A stretch of DNA of 64,000 nt from Plasmodiophora brassicae (Eukaryota > Endomyxa > Phytomyxea > Plasmodiophorida > Plasmodiophoridae). This document shows, one piece after another, positions 1 through 10,104 of this stretch. The translations under genes and the position numbers were made by a program. The DNA lies in the NCBI GenBank assembly GCA_039704465.1, contig JASFAU010000001.1, positions 1,488,001 to 1,552,000 on the forward strand. Reading direction: 5' to 3'. Under the pieces are notes generated by a model. The model did not search any database. It was not told the DNA's origin and saw nothing but the letters and a program-made list of their open reading frames with translations. Position 1 is the first letter of the stretch, and each line of letters opens with the position of its first letter.

Positions 1-349
1 ACGCGTCCACAGAGCATCCGACCTTGAACCATGCCGCAAAGATAATGCAGAACGATTCAAAGTAGAACCAGAGCGACCATGCCCCACGAAACTGGAAGGT
101 GGACGGCGGCCAGCGCTCCGAGTCGAACAGGTTAGGGAAACGCACCTGGCTGAAAAGCGCAACGTAGAACACGGCACTTAGGCCGACCATCGCGACAGCG
201 ATGCCAACGTGCTTCCAGTGGATGCGGGATCTCTCCGCGATCGTCGACAGAACGTACACGATGCAGGCCAGCGTTGCGAACGTTGCGACAATCGCATGGA
301 AGACCGCTATCACGATGTAGACGCCCAGCACGACTTCGAATGCAGACAT
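1..349 (-). CDS. Partial multi-pass membrane protein (N-terminal part)
   Basis: An open frame begins with ATG at 349 and runs off the left edge of the window with no stop, giving about 116 residues. The start reads MSAFEVVLGVYIVIAVFHAI and continues into further hydrophobic stretches, one after an RSRIHWKH loop and one near WSLWFYFESFCIIFAAW. So at least three membrane segments are likely. The layout, with an outside N terminus and short loops, recalls seven-helix proteins of the THH1/TOM1/TOM3 or GPCR kind, but this is only a general resemblance. The rest of the gene lies outside the window. Confidence 0.6.
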   Translation of the reverse strand, partial: MSAFEVVLGVYIVIAVFHAIVATFATLACIVYVLSTIAERSRIHWKHVGIAVAMVGLSAVFYVALFSQVRFPNLFDSERWPPSTFQFRGAWSLWFYFESFCIIFAAWFKVGCSVDA

Positions 350-476
350 GGTCTGGCAAATATGATGGGTATCGGCCAGGCACGCGCCCATGCTGGACTA
401 CTGGCTAAACGAATCAACACGCACACACACCGGATCGCTTTCACCAAATGAGGAACCGCGGTGGGCCTGCGTTATG

Positions 477-1684
477 CTATCCAACTCGTGTACTATCTGG
501 TTCGGAAGGGACCTCGATAACGACATGGTTGTCGGGACGGGATTCCTGGGCAGGCACCGGGGCGGCCTCGGCTACGGCAACGGGAGGCGCCACCTGGACC
601 GGGACAATGACAGACGGCCGGCTGACGACGCATCCATGCTGGTCCGCCTGGGCCTTCAGGTCCACGAACGATTTCGGCATCGGGCTGCAGAGCAGTCTGT
701 GGAACTTCGTGCAGCACGACGGATTCTCGCCTGACACAACCCTGTCAACGCCGTCCCAAACGCATCGGGGACCCCTGTCGCCTACCGGAGAGGGCGGCGA
801 GGTCCACGCCCCTGACGTGCTCGTGCGTTGTCCGCATCTGAACGACGAGCCAGACGTGGTACAGCGCCAGGGGCACCAGCCCCCATGCCAGCACCAACGT
901 CATCAGGCACAGGGCGAAGCAGACACCCGACCGCCTGTACGGGGGCAGCGTTAGTCGACCGGCAATCGTGGGGCGTTCCTGGCGTGCCACGTACGGGACA
1001 TCGGTGTTGGTCCATGGTGTCAACAGACTAACGGACCTGGCGGTGCTCATGGCCAGGACGTACAGGTCGAGCAGCGCTGGGCAGGGTCAGACGACGCCTG
1101 CGGCAACGTGCGCCTCCCGCATGCTTACTGGTCAGCCACACGAACAGGACGTAGAACCGATAGTTTCGCGCCCCGACACAATTCGATATCCCTGGGAGGA
1201 GCACGCGCAGGTCAGTGCCGCCCGCCGGGTGGCGCCGTTGCACGCGATCGTTACACGGGCAGTAATGGTCCATCTCCAGGACGCAGCAGTCGATCTCCCG
1301 GCAGTGCCGCGCCCGAAGAGGCTTCCAGTGCAGGCACGTGTGGCACCACTGCAATGGGACGCGGGTGGCGCCGACCAGGACCTCGGGCGCGACGTTGTCC
1401 GGCGGGCGCGACCTCTGCTGCCTCGGGATGATGCCCGGCTCGACGAAGGCGGCGCACAGCAGGAGCAGGACGACGGCGGCGGTGACCGGGACGGTGACGG
1501 CGACGGCCGCCACCGTGTTGGGGACGGCGTTCGACCACAGCGCCAGCGTCGGCAGCGCAACGACCAGCGCGAACGCTGTGCACAGGATGGCCGGATCCGG
1601 CCCGATCAGGACCGGCAAGCCGCAGCGCGCCGGCCGATTCCGCCCTGGCCAGACGTCACGCAACGGGAACACGTTCGCAGACAT
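477..1684 (-). CDS. DHHC-family protein S-acyltransferase with a DHYC active site
   Basis: Four exons (1684-1255, 1191-1129, 1076-786, 730-477) give 345 residues. Introns are 63, 52 and 55 bp, all GT-AG. Two N-terminal hydrophobic segments are followed by the cysteine-rich domain (CHTCLHWKPLRARHC) and then the active site MDHYCPWISNCVG, formed across the first splice. The usual DHHC is DHYC here, as in yeast Akr1. Two more membrane segments and a TTxE motif (TTHE) follow, then a proline-rich tail. The enzyme should attach palmitate to cysteines of membrane-associated proteins. ATG 1684 was chosen because the upstream part of the frame is not domain-like; 1780 is an alternative. Confidence 0.88.
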
Positions 1685-2005
1685 GGCGAGCGAGGGCAGG
1701 CGATCATGCCCCGATGTGTCGTACGTACGGCACTGGGCCCGACAGATGGGCGCGTCACACACAGGACGAGAACGCGCCAACGGAGACGTTCCTCGCGCCC
1801 CCTGTACGTCGATCTGAGCACGGCGGTCGATGGAGAACAGGATGCCGCCGGAACGTACGGAACGTCGGGGACCTCGTTGCCGCCGCCGTCAGGAAAGCGC
1901 CCGTTCCCGTTCGGGCATCGGGGAGGGGGTCCTGTCGCCCGCGTTGGGACCCGGGGAACCTGCCAGGTTGCATCAGTCACACAGCTGCTGGCCGGGCGGA
2001 TGTGA
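1685..2005. other. Divergent intergenic region
   Basis: This 321-bp gap lies between the start of the palmitoyltransferase and a plus-strand gene. It contains repeated CGTACG/ACGTACGG motifs but no clear TATA box. No coding exon was recognised. Confidence 0.5.
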
Positions 2006-2709
2006 ATGACGTCCTCGTCGACGACGCCGTCGGCGGCCGACGCGCTCGACGACTACATCAAGGCGTTCGACGGCGGCGGGCGCGCGTCGACACGCGCCGA
2101 ACTCGACGCGCAATGGGCGCGATTGCTGAGCGACATCCACCGGTGCGAGCCCGTGTCCGTCGACGACGAGGTCGTTCGCCCATCGTCGTTGCTGATCCGT
2201 CCACGCATCCAACCGTCGACGTTCCCACGTAGGCCGACAGTACTGACGCTGACGAAGACGACCTGTCATCTACCGGGTCGCAGGCATCGCCGCCCGACTC
2301 GCTGTCCACGGGCAGGTCGTCGTCGTGCTGGTCGCAGGGCAGCGACCCGATCCCGAAGCAGAAACCGGCTCCAGCGACCGGCAGGCAGGCGGAGCAGATC
2401 CCCAAGCCGCGCTCCCGGGCGGATCGAATCGGGGCGTCGACCATGACGCCGCGTCTGGGACCAGTACCAGCAACGATCCCGGTCCCCGTCGAAGTACTGG
2501 ATTCCACATGGAGGACGCTGCTGACGACGCCTGGGAACGCTGCCCATGTAGACAGTCGTCCCCCGGTTCTTCCCGATCCCGGTCTGGCCTCCATGAAGCC
2601 AGCGAACACCAGGGACTCCCACGACGGTGACGACGACGACGACGGCGACGACGATCTTGAGTACGTTCTCGATCGTTGGAGGAAGCGTTCCGCAGCCATC
2701 GATGCATAA
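2006..2709 (+). CDS. Acidic, mostly disordered protein of unknown function
   Basis: The start is MTSSSTTPSAADALDDYIKA. An intron from about 2173 (donor GTCGTT after DDE) to the CACGTAG acceptor at about 2232 restores the frame into ADSTDADEDD. The frame then runs to the stop after a C-terminal DLEYVLDRWRKRSAAIDA. The middle is rich in Ser, Pro, Gly and Asp, with a run of Asp near residue 190. The protein has about 210 residues, no membrane segment and no known domain. GC-rich third codon positions support coding; the weak donor makes the intron less certain. Confidence 0.5.
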
Positions 2710-2819
2710 AACCGGGGGTTGTTTGGCTCTCGTCAATGGACGCGGGCGCACGACGACAGTCTGTGACTCTCATAGCCGTCTCGTCGTGTGTGTTCCCTCC
2801 ATATATACATCCATCCGTC

Positions 2820-3392
2820 ATGGAGGTCCAGATGACGTCGATCATCGCGCCCGTCATTGTCCTGTACATCATGGCGTACGAGATCGTGCTGGCCGTGAGG
2901 ACCATGGCGGTCGCCGGCGCCGTCTTCCTGTTCCTGGACGCGCTGTTCGCGTTCCTGGCCTGGGTGTACCTGACCGACCACCAGGCCTACATCGCCTACA
3001 AGAAACGGGTAGACGAGCGGCAGGCCGCCCGAGACACGATCGCCAGCATTGCCAGCATACCGGCGTTCCAGGGCATCCTGGACGGCATCGACATCGTCCC
3101 CGGCATGGACCTGACCGTCGCGCTCAGGACCGCCGACGGGCACGATGTGCACCTGTCGACGAAGGTGCCCGCGTGCGGCGCCCCACCGGCCCTGGTGCAC
3201 GGGCGCGTGCCCACCCACACCTACCTACCGACGCTGTTCTACGCCCTGTCCGTCGTGTTCGCCATCGCCGCCGTCCTCCCCGTCCTCATCGTCTTCAGCG
3301 CCAACGGCCTCAGCCAGCTGCTGCTCGCCATGGTCCTCAACCTGGCCGACATCGCCAGCACCTTTGTCGGCATACGACAGGCACTGCAATAG
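2820..3392 (+). CDS. Small multi-pass membrane protein, unknown
   Basis: A single exon of 190 residues starts at MEVQMTSIIAPVIVLYIMAY, preceded at 2801 by an ATATATA stretch. Hydrophobic segments lie at about residues 8-24, 28-52, 135-158 and 163-185. Between them is a soluble loop of about 80 residues containing KKRVDERQAARDT and a cysteine. This suggests a four-helix membrane protein with a central cytosolic or luminal domain. No family was recognised. Strong G/C bias at third positions argues that the frame is real. It has no operon partner; the next gene is the LC8 light chain 117 bp on. Confidence 0.7.
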   Translation: MEVQMTSIIAPVIVLYIMAYEIVLAVRTMAVAGAVFLFLDALFAFLAWVYLTDHQAYIAYKKRVDERQAARDTIASIASIPAFQGILDGIDIVPGMDLTVALRTADGHDVHLSTKVPACGAPPALVHGRVPTHTYLPTLFYALSVVFAIAAVLPVLIVFSANGLSQLLLAMVLNLADIASTFVGIRQALQ

Positions 3393-3508
3393 GAAAACCC
3401 ACATCGTCCATTGTTTGTCGCTGTGCACAGTACTACCGGTATCGCTGGGTGGGGCGCAGCCAACCCTAGGCAGCCGTCCCATAGGACAGGGTGTTCGTCG
3501 CGCGCGTC

Positions 3509-3981
3509 ATGGCGACGATGGCGGTGTCGAAGACGTCCCGCGAGGAGATGTTCCCGGCGGAGTGGACGACGGAGCTGTTGAAGTCGATGGAGAAGCCGCT
3601 GGTGGCGGTCAGTGCCCCCGCCTGCGCCAACGACGACGACCGGCGCAGACTGACAGGCGTGTGGTCGCCAGGCGCGCGATATGGGCGACGAGCTCGCGAC
3701 GGAATCCATGGACATTATCGTGTCGGCGCTGGACAAGAACGCGGGCAACTACGATGTCGGGCAAACGGGGTCGGATGGATCCGTGAAACGGCCGGCCGAT
3801 GACCTGCGTTTGGGTACAGGCGGCCTGCAAGCAGATCAAGGAGATCATGGATAAGAAGTTCGGCGCCACGTGGCACGTCATCCTCGGCGAGGGGTTCGGC
3901 TTCGAGGTCACGCACCAGAAGGGCAACATGATCTACGTCTACTACATGGGCAACCGGGCCGTCCTCCTGTACAAATGCTGA
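3509..3981 (+). CDS. Dynein light chain, LC8 type
   Basis: Three exons (3509-3607, 3672-3755, 3820-3981) encode 114 residues; both introns are 64 bp. The C-terminal part has the LC8 fold hallmarks KKFGATWHVILGEGFG and GNMIYVYYMGNRAVLLYK, matching the TWHCIVG and ILLFK blocks of DYNLL. The middle exon matches the LC8 start (RDMGDELATESMDIIVSALD). The N-terminal exon of 33 residues is an extension not found in standard 89-residue LC8, as in some axonemal LC8-like chains. It should act in dynein motors or as a dimerisation hub. ATG 3509 is the first ATG in frame. Confidence 0.88.
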
Positions 3982-4312
3982 CCGCGGTGCAATATCGGTT
4001 GCGCTCCCCCTCCCCACAATACACGACGACGCCATCACACCATCGGATCGGAGCCTGGCGCACGGGTCGTCTGTGTCGACTCGGGCGCCGTTCAGGCCCC
4101 GAAATTCTGTGCGCCTCCCCGCCTCCGCCGCCGTCTCTCGCACTCGTACCTGGCATTCATCAATGTTGGGCCGACGGTTGCTGTGCGCTGGCCTGCGCCC
4201 TAGGTAGGCCGTCCGTTCGTCGCCGGCCTTCAGACGCCGGCCCCTGTATTTCATCGTCGTCATCGTTTCGTCCACAGGGGACTGCGTCGGGCGTGCCACC
4301 ACCGCCGGTCGT
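3982..4312. other. Intergenic region
   Basis: This 331-bp region follows the LC8 gene. It is pyrimidine-rich (CTCCCC and CCTCCGCCG runs). No exon or RNA gene was recognised, but an upstream exon of the next gene could lie here. Confidence 0.4.
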
Positions 4313-4756
4313 ATGCGACCGAGCCGGTCATCTCGGTCGACCGTCGATGCGATTCGGCCAGGCACCACGGGTTCGTACGAGGCATGGCGCGGGGAAGCGT
4401 GGGCACTGACGAGTCCGCTGGGCAGGGCTCGAGACGTGCTGACGCACGATGCGCAAGAGGCTCGCGACCTGTGGAACATCAACCTGAAGCCGGAGACCGA
4501 GTACCCGGCGGGCACCTGGGTCGCCGTCCACAAGACGGGGCGGGTCCTGTCGGGCGCCTCGCAGGCCAGCCTGCTGGACCAGATCGAACGCGGCCGCGAG
4601 TACCGCCCGGATTCGTTCTTCATCGAACAGGTCGAGCAGCACCCGGAACCGGTCCAACAGGCGCCGTTCATCCCCGACACCGACTTCATCGCGGCCGGCC
4701 CGGAATCCGTCTCCGTCTCCGACGTCCTGACGAAGCAGGAAATACCGACAAAGTGA
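4313..4756 (+). CDS. Hypothetical protein with a conserved-looking C-terminal region
   Basis: An open frame of 147 codons has convincing sequence from about residue 45 on: EARDLWNINLKPETEYPAGT, then WVAVHKTGRVLSGASQASL and REYRPDSFFIEQVEQHPE. This part is amphipathic and well composed, with G/C-biased third positions. The first 40 codons are doubtful: they are Arg/Ser-rich, and a small intron ending at CTGGGCAG (about 4426) is possible, so the true start is unresolved. The AGTWVAV...G+V..G pattern vaguely resembles short DUF5678-type domains, but that is a weak likeness. Function unknown. Confidence 0.55.
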   Translation: MRPSRSSRSTVDAIRPGTTGSYEAWRGEAWALTSPLGRARDVLTHDAQEARDLWNINLKPETEYPAGTWVAVHKTGRVLSGASQASLLDQIERGREYRPDSFFIEQVEQHPEPVQQAPFIPDTDFIAAGPESVSVSDVLTKQEIPTK

Positions 4757-5016
4757 GCGACGAGCCGGCGACGGATGGGGACGTCCCCAGGGATGATCGT
4801 GTACGGTCGTACCAGTCGTCGTAGTACACACTCACACAGCGGGGGGTAACAGGATCTGCAGAGAACAGCACCAGCGATGGCTGGGACCGGCTGCTGGGCG
4901 GGGCAGGCCCTCGGGCCGTTCGTACACATGCGATTTATATTTGGGATTGAGGGCCCGAGGTCTCCCTCGCCGCTGTCGCTCGGTCGGTGTCCGGCGCGCC
5001 CCCTTCCCCCTCGACA

Positions 5017-5729
5017 ATGAGCCAGCTCGAACCCGCGTGGCAGGTCGCCAGCGCCGATGACCGCCCGCCGATCCCGCCCTCGTCGTACATGATGCCCATC
5101 TCGCCTGTCGTCCAGCCGCCTAGGCGACGGCAGCCCGCGTTCTTCTCGTTTGTCGGCCCAGAGGCGCTCGCCGCGCCCGTCCACGCCGTTCGTGCGACGC
5201 CGACCGGCGCTGACGGGAAGACCGATCCGGGCGCATTGATCGGCGCCGACGATTCGTCGTCGATGACGACGACGCCGAACGCCAGGAAACGGAATCTGTC
5301 AGTTGACATCCCCGACGAGACGGACGCGGGGACATCATCGCCGTCTCCGATGAGGAAGACGCCTAGAACCGACCCCAACAAGGACGTGGACGTCTGCAGG
5401 CAGAAAAGGTGGCGCCCTCCGCCTGTCGATGGACATCGTCTCTAACCCAGCGCTGTCGCAGGCTGCTGAGGAACCGGGCGAGCGCCCAGCAGAGCCGGGA
5501 GCGGAAGCGGGCGTACGTCCAGACGCTGGAGGCCAGATGCGCACAGCTGGCGACGCGCAACGAGGTCCTCATGCAGGCCATCGAGCACCTGAAACGGGAG
5601 AACGACGACCTTCGCGCGGCGCTGCCCGCGACCATGATCGTCGTGCCATCGGTGTCGTACTCGCTGGCCGCAGGCCTATCGACGTTCCCGCGTCGGCGAC
5701 CTGACGCCGACGACGTCAAGACCCGGTGA
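5017..5729 (+). CDS. bZIP transcription factor
   Basis: Two exons (5017-5408, 5462-5729) separated by a 53-bp intron encode 219 residues. The splice reconstitutes the basic region KRLLRNRASAQQSRERKR, with the bZIP signature N-x7-R (NRASAQQSR). A leucine zipper follows, with heptad leucines in TLEARCAQLATRNEVLMQ and the following HLKRENDDLRAAL. The N-terminal 130 residues are Pro/Ser/Thr-rich and disordered, as in activation domains. It should bind DNA as a dimer in the nucleus. ATG 5017 is the first ATG; an upstream GTG in frame is not a likely eukaryotic start. Confidence 0.88.
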
Positions 5730-5800
5730 CTAGACGGGGCAGGCCTACCGAGTAACAATGATACGCGCCCACGTGGCTGGGTGCGCTTTGTGTTATATCG

Positions 5801-6223
5801 TTATCGGTACAGCAGTGACGGGACGTACATGAACCAGCCGGGGCGCTGCACGTGGCGACCGGGGCGCATCTGGAACCTGTACATGCGTTCGTGGACGCGA
5901 ACAAGGTCGTCCAGGATGTCGTCGTCGTCGTCGTCGTTGTGCGGGTGTCGTGCGGGACGCCTGCGCGGGTACCCCGCCACGCCCGATAGGCGATCCTCGT
6001 CCTCGTTGTCCTCCCAGAACTTGCACGCGCAACGCTGCACGACCCCGCCGGCTTCGTAGAACGCCATAGTCGACCGCAGTGACGATCACCGCCCGGCCGG
6101 GTGCCCAACGTCCCTGCCGCGCCCCCGTTCCAGAACGGTCTCGAACGACCGCTGATCCGGCGAAGGCCACGCCTTGCCGAACACCAGACCGGCGAACGCG
6201 GCGTCCTGCGGCAAACCCTTCAT
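5801..6223 (-). CDS. Small acidic protein, unknown (model uncertain)
   Basis: The clearest coding part is 6067-5801: it contains WEDNEDEDRLSG, a poly-Asp run after HPHN, and a C-terminal RVHERMYRFQMRPGRHVQ. A better start may be ATG 6223 (MKGLPQDAAFAGLVFGKAWP) joined by a 75-bp intron (6109-6035) that keeps phase 0. This gives about 115 residues. No domain is recognised. The alternative is a single exon starting at 6067. The gene lies tail to tail with the bZIP gene. Confidence 0.4.
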
Positions 6224-6740
6224 CACGGCGACCGTGCTGGGCGCTGCTGGTGCGCCGCGTGTGCCCCTCGTCTGGACCAGGGACGGCCGCCCGGCGTCCT
6301 GATAATGTTACGCGGGCGCAGGTGGCGCCGCCCGGGATCCGATTCGCCTGAGCGCTGCAGCGCGTCGTGCAGCACAGCCGACTCTGATACCGGAAGTGCC
6401 CGCTGTGTCGCAACCGTTTGCAGGCATACAGACACACACACACACAGACACACACACAGACACACACACACACAGCGGCCAGAGTCGTCTCCGGCACAAG
6501 CGCGTCTGCGTCGTTCGTGTTGGCGGCCCAGCAGCACCCGCCCGGCACCCGCTGGGATACCGTACGCGCGATTGCAGGGGAGATACTCAATCGAGCGGGT
6601 TGGGCACGCGCCCGCAGAGAACTCCCCAGATCGACATTCTGGGCCCAAAGGGGATCCAGCTCTGGTCGTAGCCGCTGTCGATATTCGCCCGATTCGGATA
6701 GCTGGGCTGCTGCGGGGACGGAACGACGACAACGGCCGCC
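6224..6740. other. Intergenic region with microsatellite
   Basis: A 517-bp gap lies between divergent genes. It holds an interrupted (CA)n tract (listed separately) and, nearer the plus-strand gene, GC-rich DNA with CACGCGC motifs. No exon was recognised. Confidence 0.5.
6429..6475. repeat. Interrupted CA/GA microsatellite
   Basis: Runs of ACACAC broken by single G insertions (ACAGACACAC) extend over about 47 bp. This is a simple repeat; the cysteine/valine-rich translations it creates on the other strand are artefacts. Confidence 0.9.
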
Positions 6741-7499
6741 ATGCTAGCACAGCCGCGCTCGTTCGATGGCCCCATCCACGTCGGCAGCGGGACCGGCGGG
6801 TTCGCGCCCACGTCGGACGCCATGCCCAGGTCGTCGCCCGTCATCGACGTCCTGGCGCTGAAACCCGACTACGCCAGCGCCGATTCGTTCCCGGCGTCGC
6901 CCAAGTCGGCCGAGCGGCTCGACGAGCTCGGCCTGCAATTCGACACGGTCCTCAAGCGGTCGCGAACGGTGCCGCTGGCGGTGGCGCCCAGCCCCGAGTA
7001 CGCGCCCAAGCGACGTGCCGTTGCCGTCTCCTTGCTTCGCAGCAGCCTGAGCGACCCGACCAGGTCGAGCGCGTTCACCAGGGGCGGCGGCGCGTCCGTC
7101 TCGGCCAGCAAGTCAGGGGAGTCGGTGCCCGCCAACGTTGACGACGACGACGACGACGACGCCGCACGGGACGACAGCAGCAGCCAGGATGACGAATACG
7201 TCCTCGACGTCGTCGACACGTCCTCGTTCCTGGCCCAGGACCGGCCGTCCGAGCTGGACGTGCTGGCATCGGTGGCGGCGTCGTCGACGCAGGTGTCGCC
7301 GCAGGCGGCCATCCCGGCGACGCCGATGCAATTCATCCCCAGCCCGACGATGGGCGTCCCGCTCGTGGCACCGCCGGCCAGACCCTTCTTCCTGGACTGG
7401 CTTGAGGCGCGCGTCAACGACGTGCTCACCGAGCTGAACGCCACACGGCCGCCGACGGCCGTGCACCAGGCGACGATCGTCGACAGCGGCCGGCCGTAA
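6741..7499 (+). CDS. Disordered Ser/Asp-rich protein, unknown
   Basis: An intronless frame of 252 residues starts MLAQPRSFDGPIHVGSGTGG. It contains several SP/TP sites (possible proline-directed kinase targets), an acidic poly-Asp stretch near residue 135, then DDEYVLDVVDTSSFL. Its C-terminal segment (PFFLDWLEARVNDVLTELNA) should form an amphipathic helix. No catalytic domain or membrane span is visible. The composition suggests a nuclear or scaffold protein, but no function can be assigned. Confidence 0.65.
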   Translation: MLAQPRSFDGPIHVGSGTGGFAPTSDAMPRSSPVIDVLALKPDYASADSFPASPKSAERLDELGLQFDTVLKRSRTVPLAVAPSPEYAPKRRAVAVSLLRSSLSDPTRSSAFTRGGGASVSASKSGESVPANVDDDDDDDAARDDSSSQDDEYVLDVVDTSSFLAQDRPSELDVLASVAASSTQVSPQAAIPATPMQFIPSPTMGVPLVAPPARPFFLDWLEARVNDVLTELNATRPPTAVHQATIVDSGRP

Positions 7500-7587
7500 T
7501 TAATCGCCCGCCAATACATAATCGGGCGTTCGACAGCGTATAGTTTACTGATGACGGGGACGCGGGTCGTCGTATCCGGCTACCCAG

Positions 7588-8255
7588 CTAGAACAGGGGG
7601 CGGGCCGATCGCCAATACGCGGTGCGGCGCCTGAGATCGTCCCGGAGCAGGCGCGCCTTCCAGAACAGGGCCTCGAGGCCGGCCACAGGCAGGGCGACGC
7701 AGAGGCCGGCGACGACGACGGCCGCCTTGACGGCCCTGGCGACGGCTCTAGCGCGCGAGCTGGACGCGCCGCGTATTTCGCTCAGGCCGTAATCGACGGG
7801 GGCGTCGTCGGATGCGATCGACCCCTCGCCGACACCCTCGACGACAGGCCGTTCATCATCAGTGGGACTGTCGCTTTCCTTCGCGGCAACCTGGCGCGCC
7901 TCGCTCGAAACAGGGGCCTCGCCGCCGAATCCCGATTGCGCATCGTCTGCGCGTTCGCCAGCCTACAATGCAGAGCGTGAGCGTCAGGGACGAGCGCACA
8001 TTCCAACCAGCACACCTCGGCGACGGTCTTGTTTGCACGGGACAGGAACTCGTCGACGTCGCCCGAGTTGATCTGGAACATGGCGGGCGGGCCGGCCAGG
8101 TCCTTGAACGACCCGAGCTTCACCGTCAGGTTGAGCCGGTCGCTCATGGCGTCGGCCAGGTACTCCTCGTCGCTGCCGCTGCCGACTCCGCTGAGGTCGG
8201 ACTCGTCGTCGGACGGCACCGCGCGCCCTTCCCATTGCACCTTGCCACCCACCAT
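7588..8255 (-). CDS. Putative tail-anchored membrane protein
   Basis: Two exons (8255-8016, 7962-7588) with a 53-bp intron encode 204 residues. The cytosolic part is acidic (SDDESDLSGVGSGSDEEY; DSPTDDERPVVEG). Near the C terminus one hydrophobic segment (AVVVAGLCVALPVAGLEAL) is followed by a basic tail ending in RSARPLF, the arrangement of a tail anchor. A TTTATA motif about 30 bp upstream supports ATG 8255 over the in-frame ATG at 8417. No signal peptide is present. It probably sits on the ER or mitochondrial outer membrane; function unknown. Confidence 0.65.
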
Positions 8256-8560
8256 CTCCAACCACGACCGCCCGCCCGCACGACGTATAAATTTCTGTTT
8301 GGGGGCGGGCCCGCCGAGACCGCGCCGGCGGCGACGTCGACAAAGTGGCGGGCGACGAGGCGCCCTCAAGCGACCCGGGGCCCCGTCCGCAGACAGTGCC
8401 GAACTCATTTTGGGCACCCCCCCCTCCGCCGAAGACAGGACACGGCGCGCGCGCGCACGAACGTAGCAGCTACGAGCCTACGCTAATACACGGGCAGCAG
8501 CGCCATCGTAGGTTGCCAATATTATATGCACGGGGGACTGCGTCGGGACAGTGAGGTGTG

Positions 8561-9894
8561 TCAGAGCAGCCTGCCGACGGTGATCTCCTTGGCGCAGCGG
8601 CGGCGGAAGTAGGGCATGTCGGACTGGTGGAACGTCAGCGGCAGGCCGTCGCTGAGGAAATCGGCGAACTTGAGCGTGAACACGCCGCAGTCGCAGCCGT
8701 TGTTCTGTCGGGGGACGCTGCCCGGTAGGACGTCCGTCCAGACGGATGTGTCGAGCGGCGAGCCCTTCTTGTCGGCGTGCTCGTCGGCGACGTAGCGCCT
8801 GGCGTTGGCGAAGAACGCGCGGTTGTCCCCGCCCAGCGAGTCGTAGTACGCGATCTGCTTGTTCATCATATCGATGACACCCAAACACCAATGGGATTCG
8901 CCGACGTGCACCGGAAACATGACCAAGTCGACGGCGAATATGTCGACGCGCTTGCGCTTGGTCCATCGTGCGACGTTCGCGTAGCGATACTGGCCGTCGG
9001 GGGCGAGCTTGGCATAAAAGAACGAGTTGTGGAAGAAGACCGATGGGACGCTACCCGGCCAGGCCGCCAGGCGCTCCTGGTTGCGCTCCTGCATCATGCT
9101 GATGTGAAAGTTCATGACTTCGTCATTCAGCCAGACGCCGTCGCGCAGGCACAGGAGAATGTCCTGGACGAAGGTGTCAGACACGACAGGCAGGCAGGTC
9201 GACGTCGGATATGGCAGACCGTTGTCATGTCCTGGTTGAATTTCATCACGTGGACATGGGATCTAGGCGCAGACCATATCCTCGACACGTCGTATGCGAG
9301 ATTGTCAATAGCAGCCGTCTTGGAATCCGTCAAGATGCGCTCCAGAACCAGCTCACCGACAATGCCGTCGAGGATGACAGCAATGGCCTCGTCCAGTTCG
9401 CGGTCAGCAGGAACCGCAGGCTGTAGCGTAACCCGCTGCATCAACTGGGCGACCTCGTCTTCTGCAGCGCTCAGCGACATCGATACACTCTGCTGATCCC
9501 GCTTCTGTTCGTAGAACGCGATGTCTCTTTCCACAGCATCGAACCGATGCTGCCTGGTGGTCGTACAGGGCCCATTGTCGAACGCTAGTTGCAGTGCAGG
9601 CTGCCCAAACGGTGCACGAAAGGCAGACGGGAAACTACTGCATCGAAGCAGTGCCTGTGTTCGCGCGTCGACCACGGCAGGAGACGGCAGCGCCGACACC
9701 GGCGCCGACACCGACGCGAACGGTGCCAGCCGGCGTATCCGCCGGAGCTTCGCCGTGATATCGTCGAACCTGGTGGCGCTCCCATCGATCGACCCGGGCG
9801 GCACCTGCCCCGGCCTCGACCTGACGAACGCGTTGTACGCTCGCAGCCTCGACAGGACACTGCCCAGGGCGGTATCGTCCCGGTCGGGCATCAT
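8561..9894 (-). CDS. Ulp1/SENP-type SUMO protease (C48)
   Basis: Two exons (9894-9220, 9163-8561; 56-bp intron) encode 425 residues. The C-terminal 200 residues form the C48 protease domain: WLNDEVMNFH, the catalytic His in ESHWCLGVID, Asp in YYDSLGG, and the Gln/Cys pair in RQNNGCDCGVF. The N-terminal half is a helical, charged region that likely sets localisation. The enzyme should process SUMO precursors or remove SUMO from proteins. All catalytic residues are present. The splice links QDMTT to DILLCLRDG in frame. Confidence 0.93.
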
Positions 9895-10104
9895 AATCGC
9901 GCCAGATGGTCGCCACGGAGACCACCTAAACTCCGGACATGACTGACGCGCTTCGTCGACGTTGCGAACTCGTCCGACGACGACGCCGCGCGGGTCTTCG
10001 TACGTAGCCGTTCGTTGACAAAGAGAAACATTGTCGATGGTTTACTAAGGTACATTGTCGGGGGCGACGGTGGCGGACGGGAGGACTGTGCCGGAGGAAA
10101 TAGA

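Noticed and set aside
968..2005. Long plus-strand open frame of 345 codons
   Set aside because: It is antisense to the palmitoyltransferase, is Arg/Gln-rich, and arises because high GC leaves few stop codons.
3715..5184. Minus-strand open frame of 489 codons
   Set aside because: Its translation is Arg/Cys-rich and lies opposite the well-supported LC8, 4.4-kb and bZIP genes. It has no domain.
5793..6590. 265-codon minus-strand frame with a Cys/Val run
   Set aside because: The Cys/Val run is only the translation of the CA microsatellite, and the remainder is Arg-rich and out of frame with the better model.
7782..8417. 211-codon unspliced reading of the tail-anchored gene
   Set aside because: Without the 53-bp intron the frame ends in basic noise. 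With it, an acidic linker and a membrane anchor appear.
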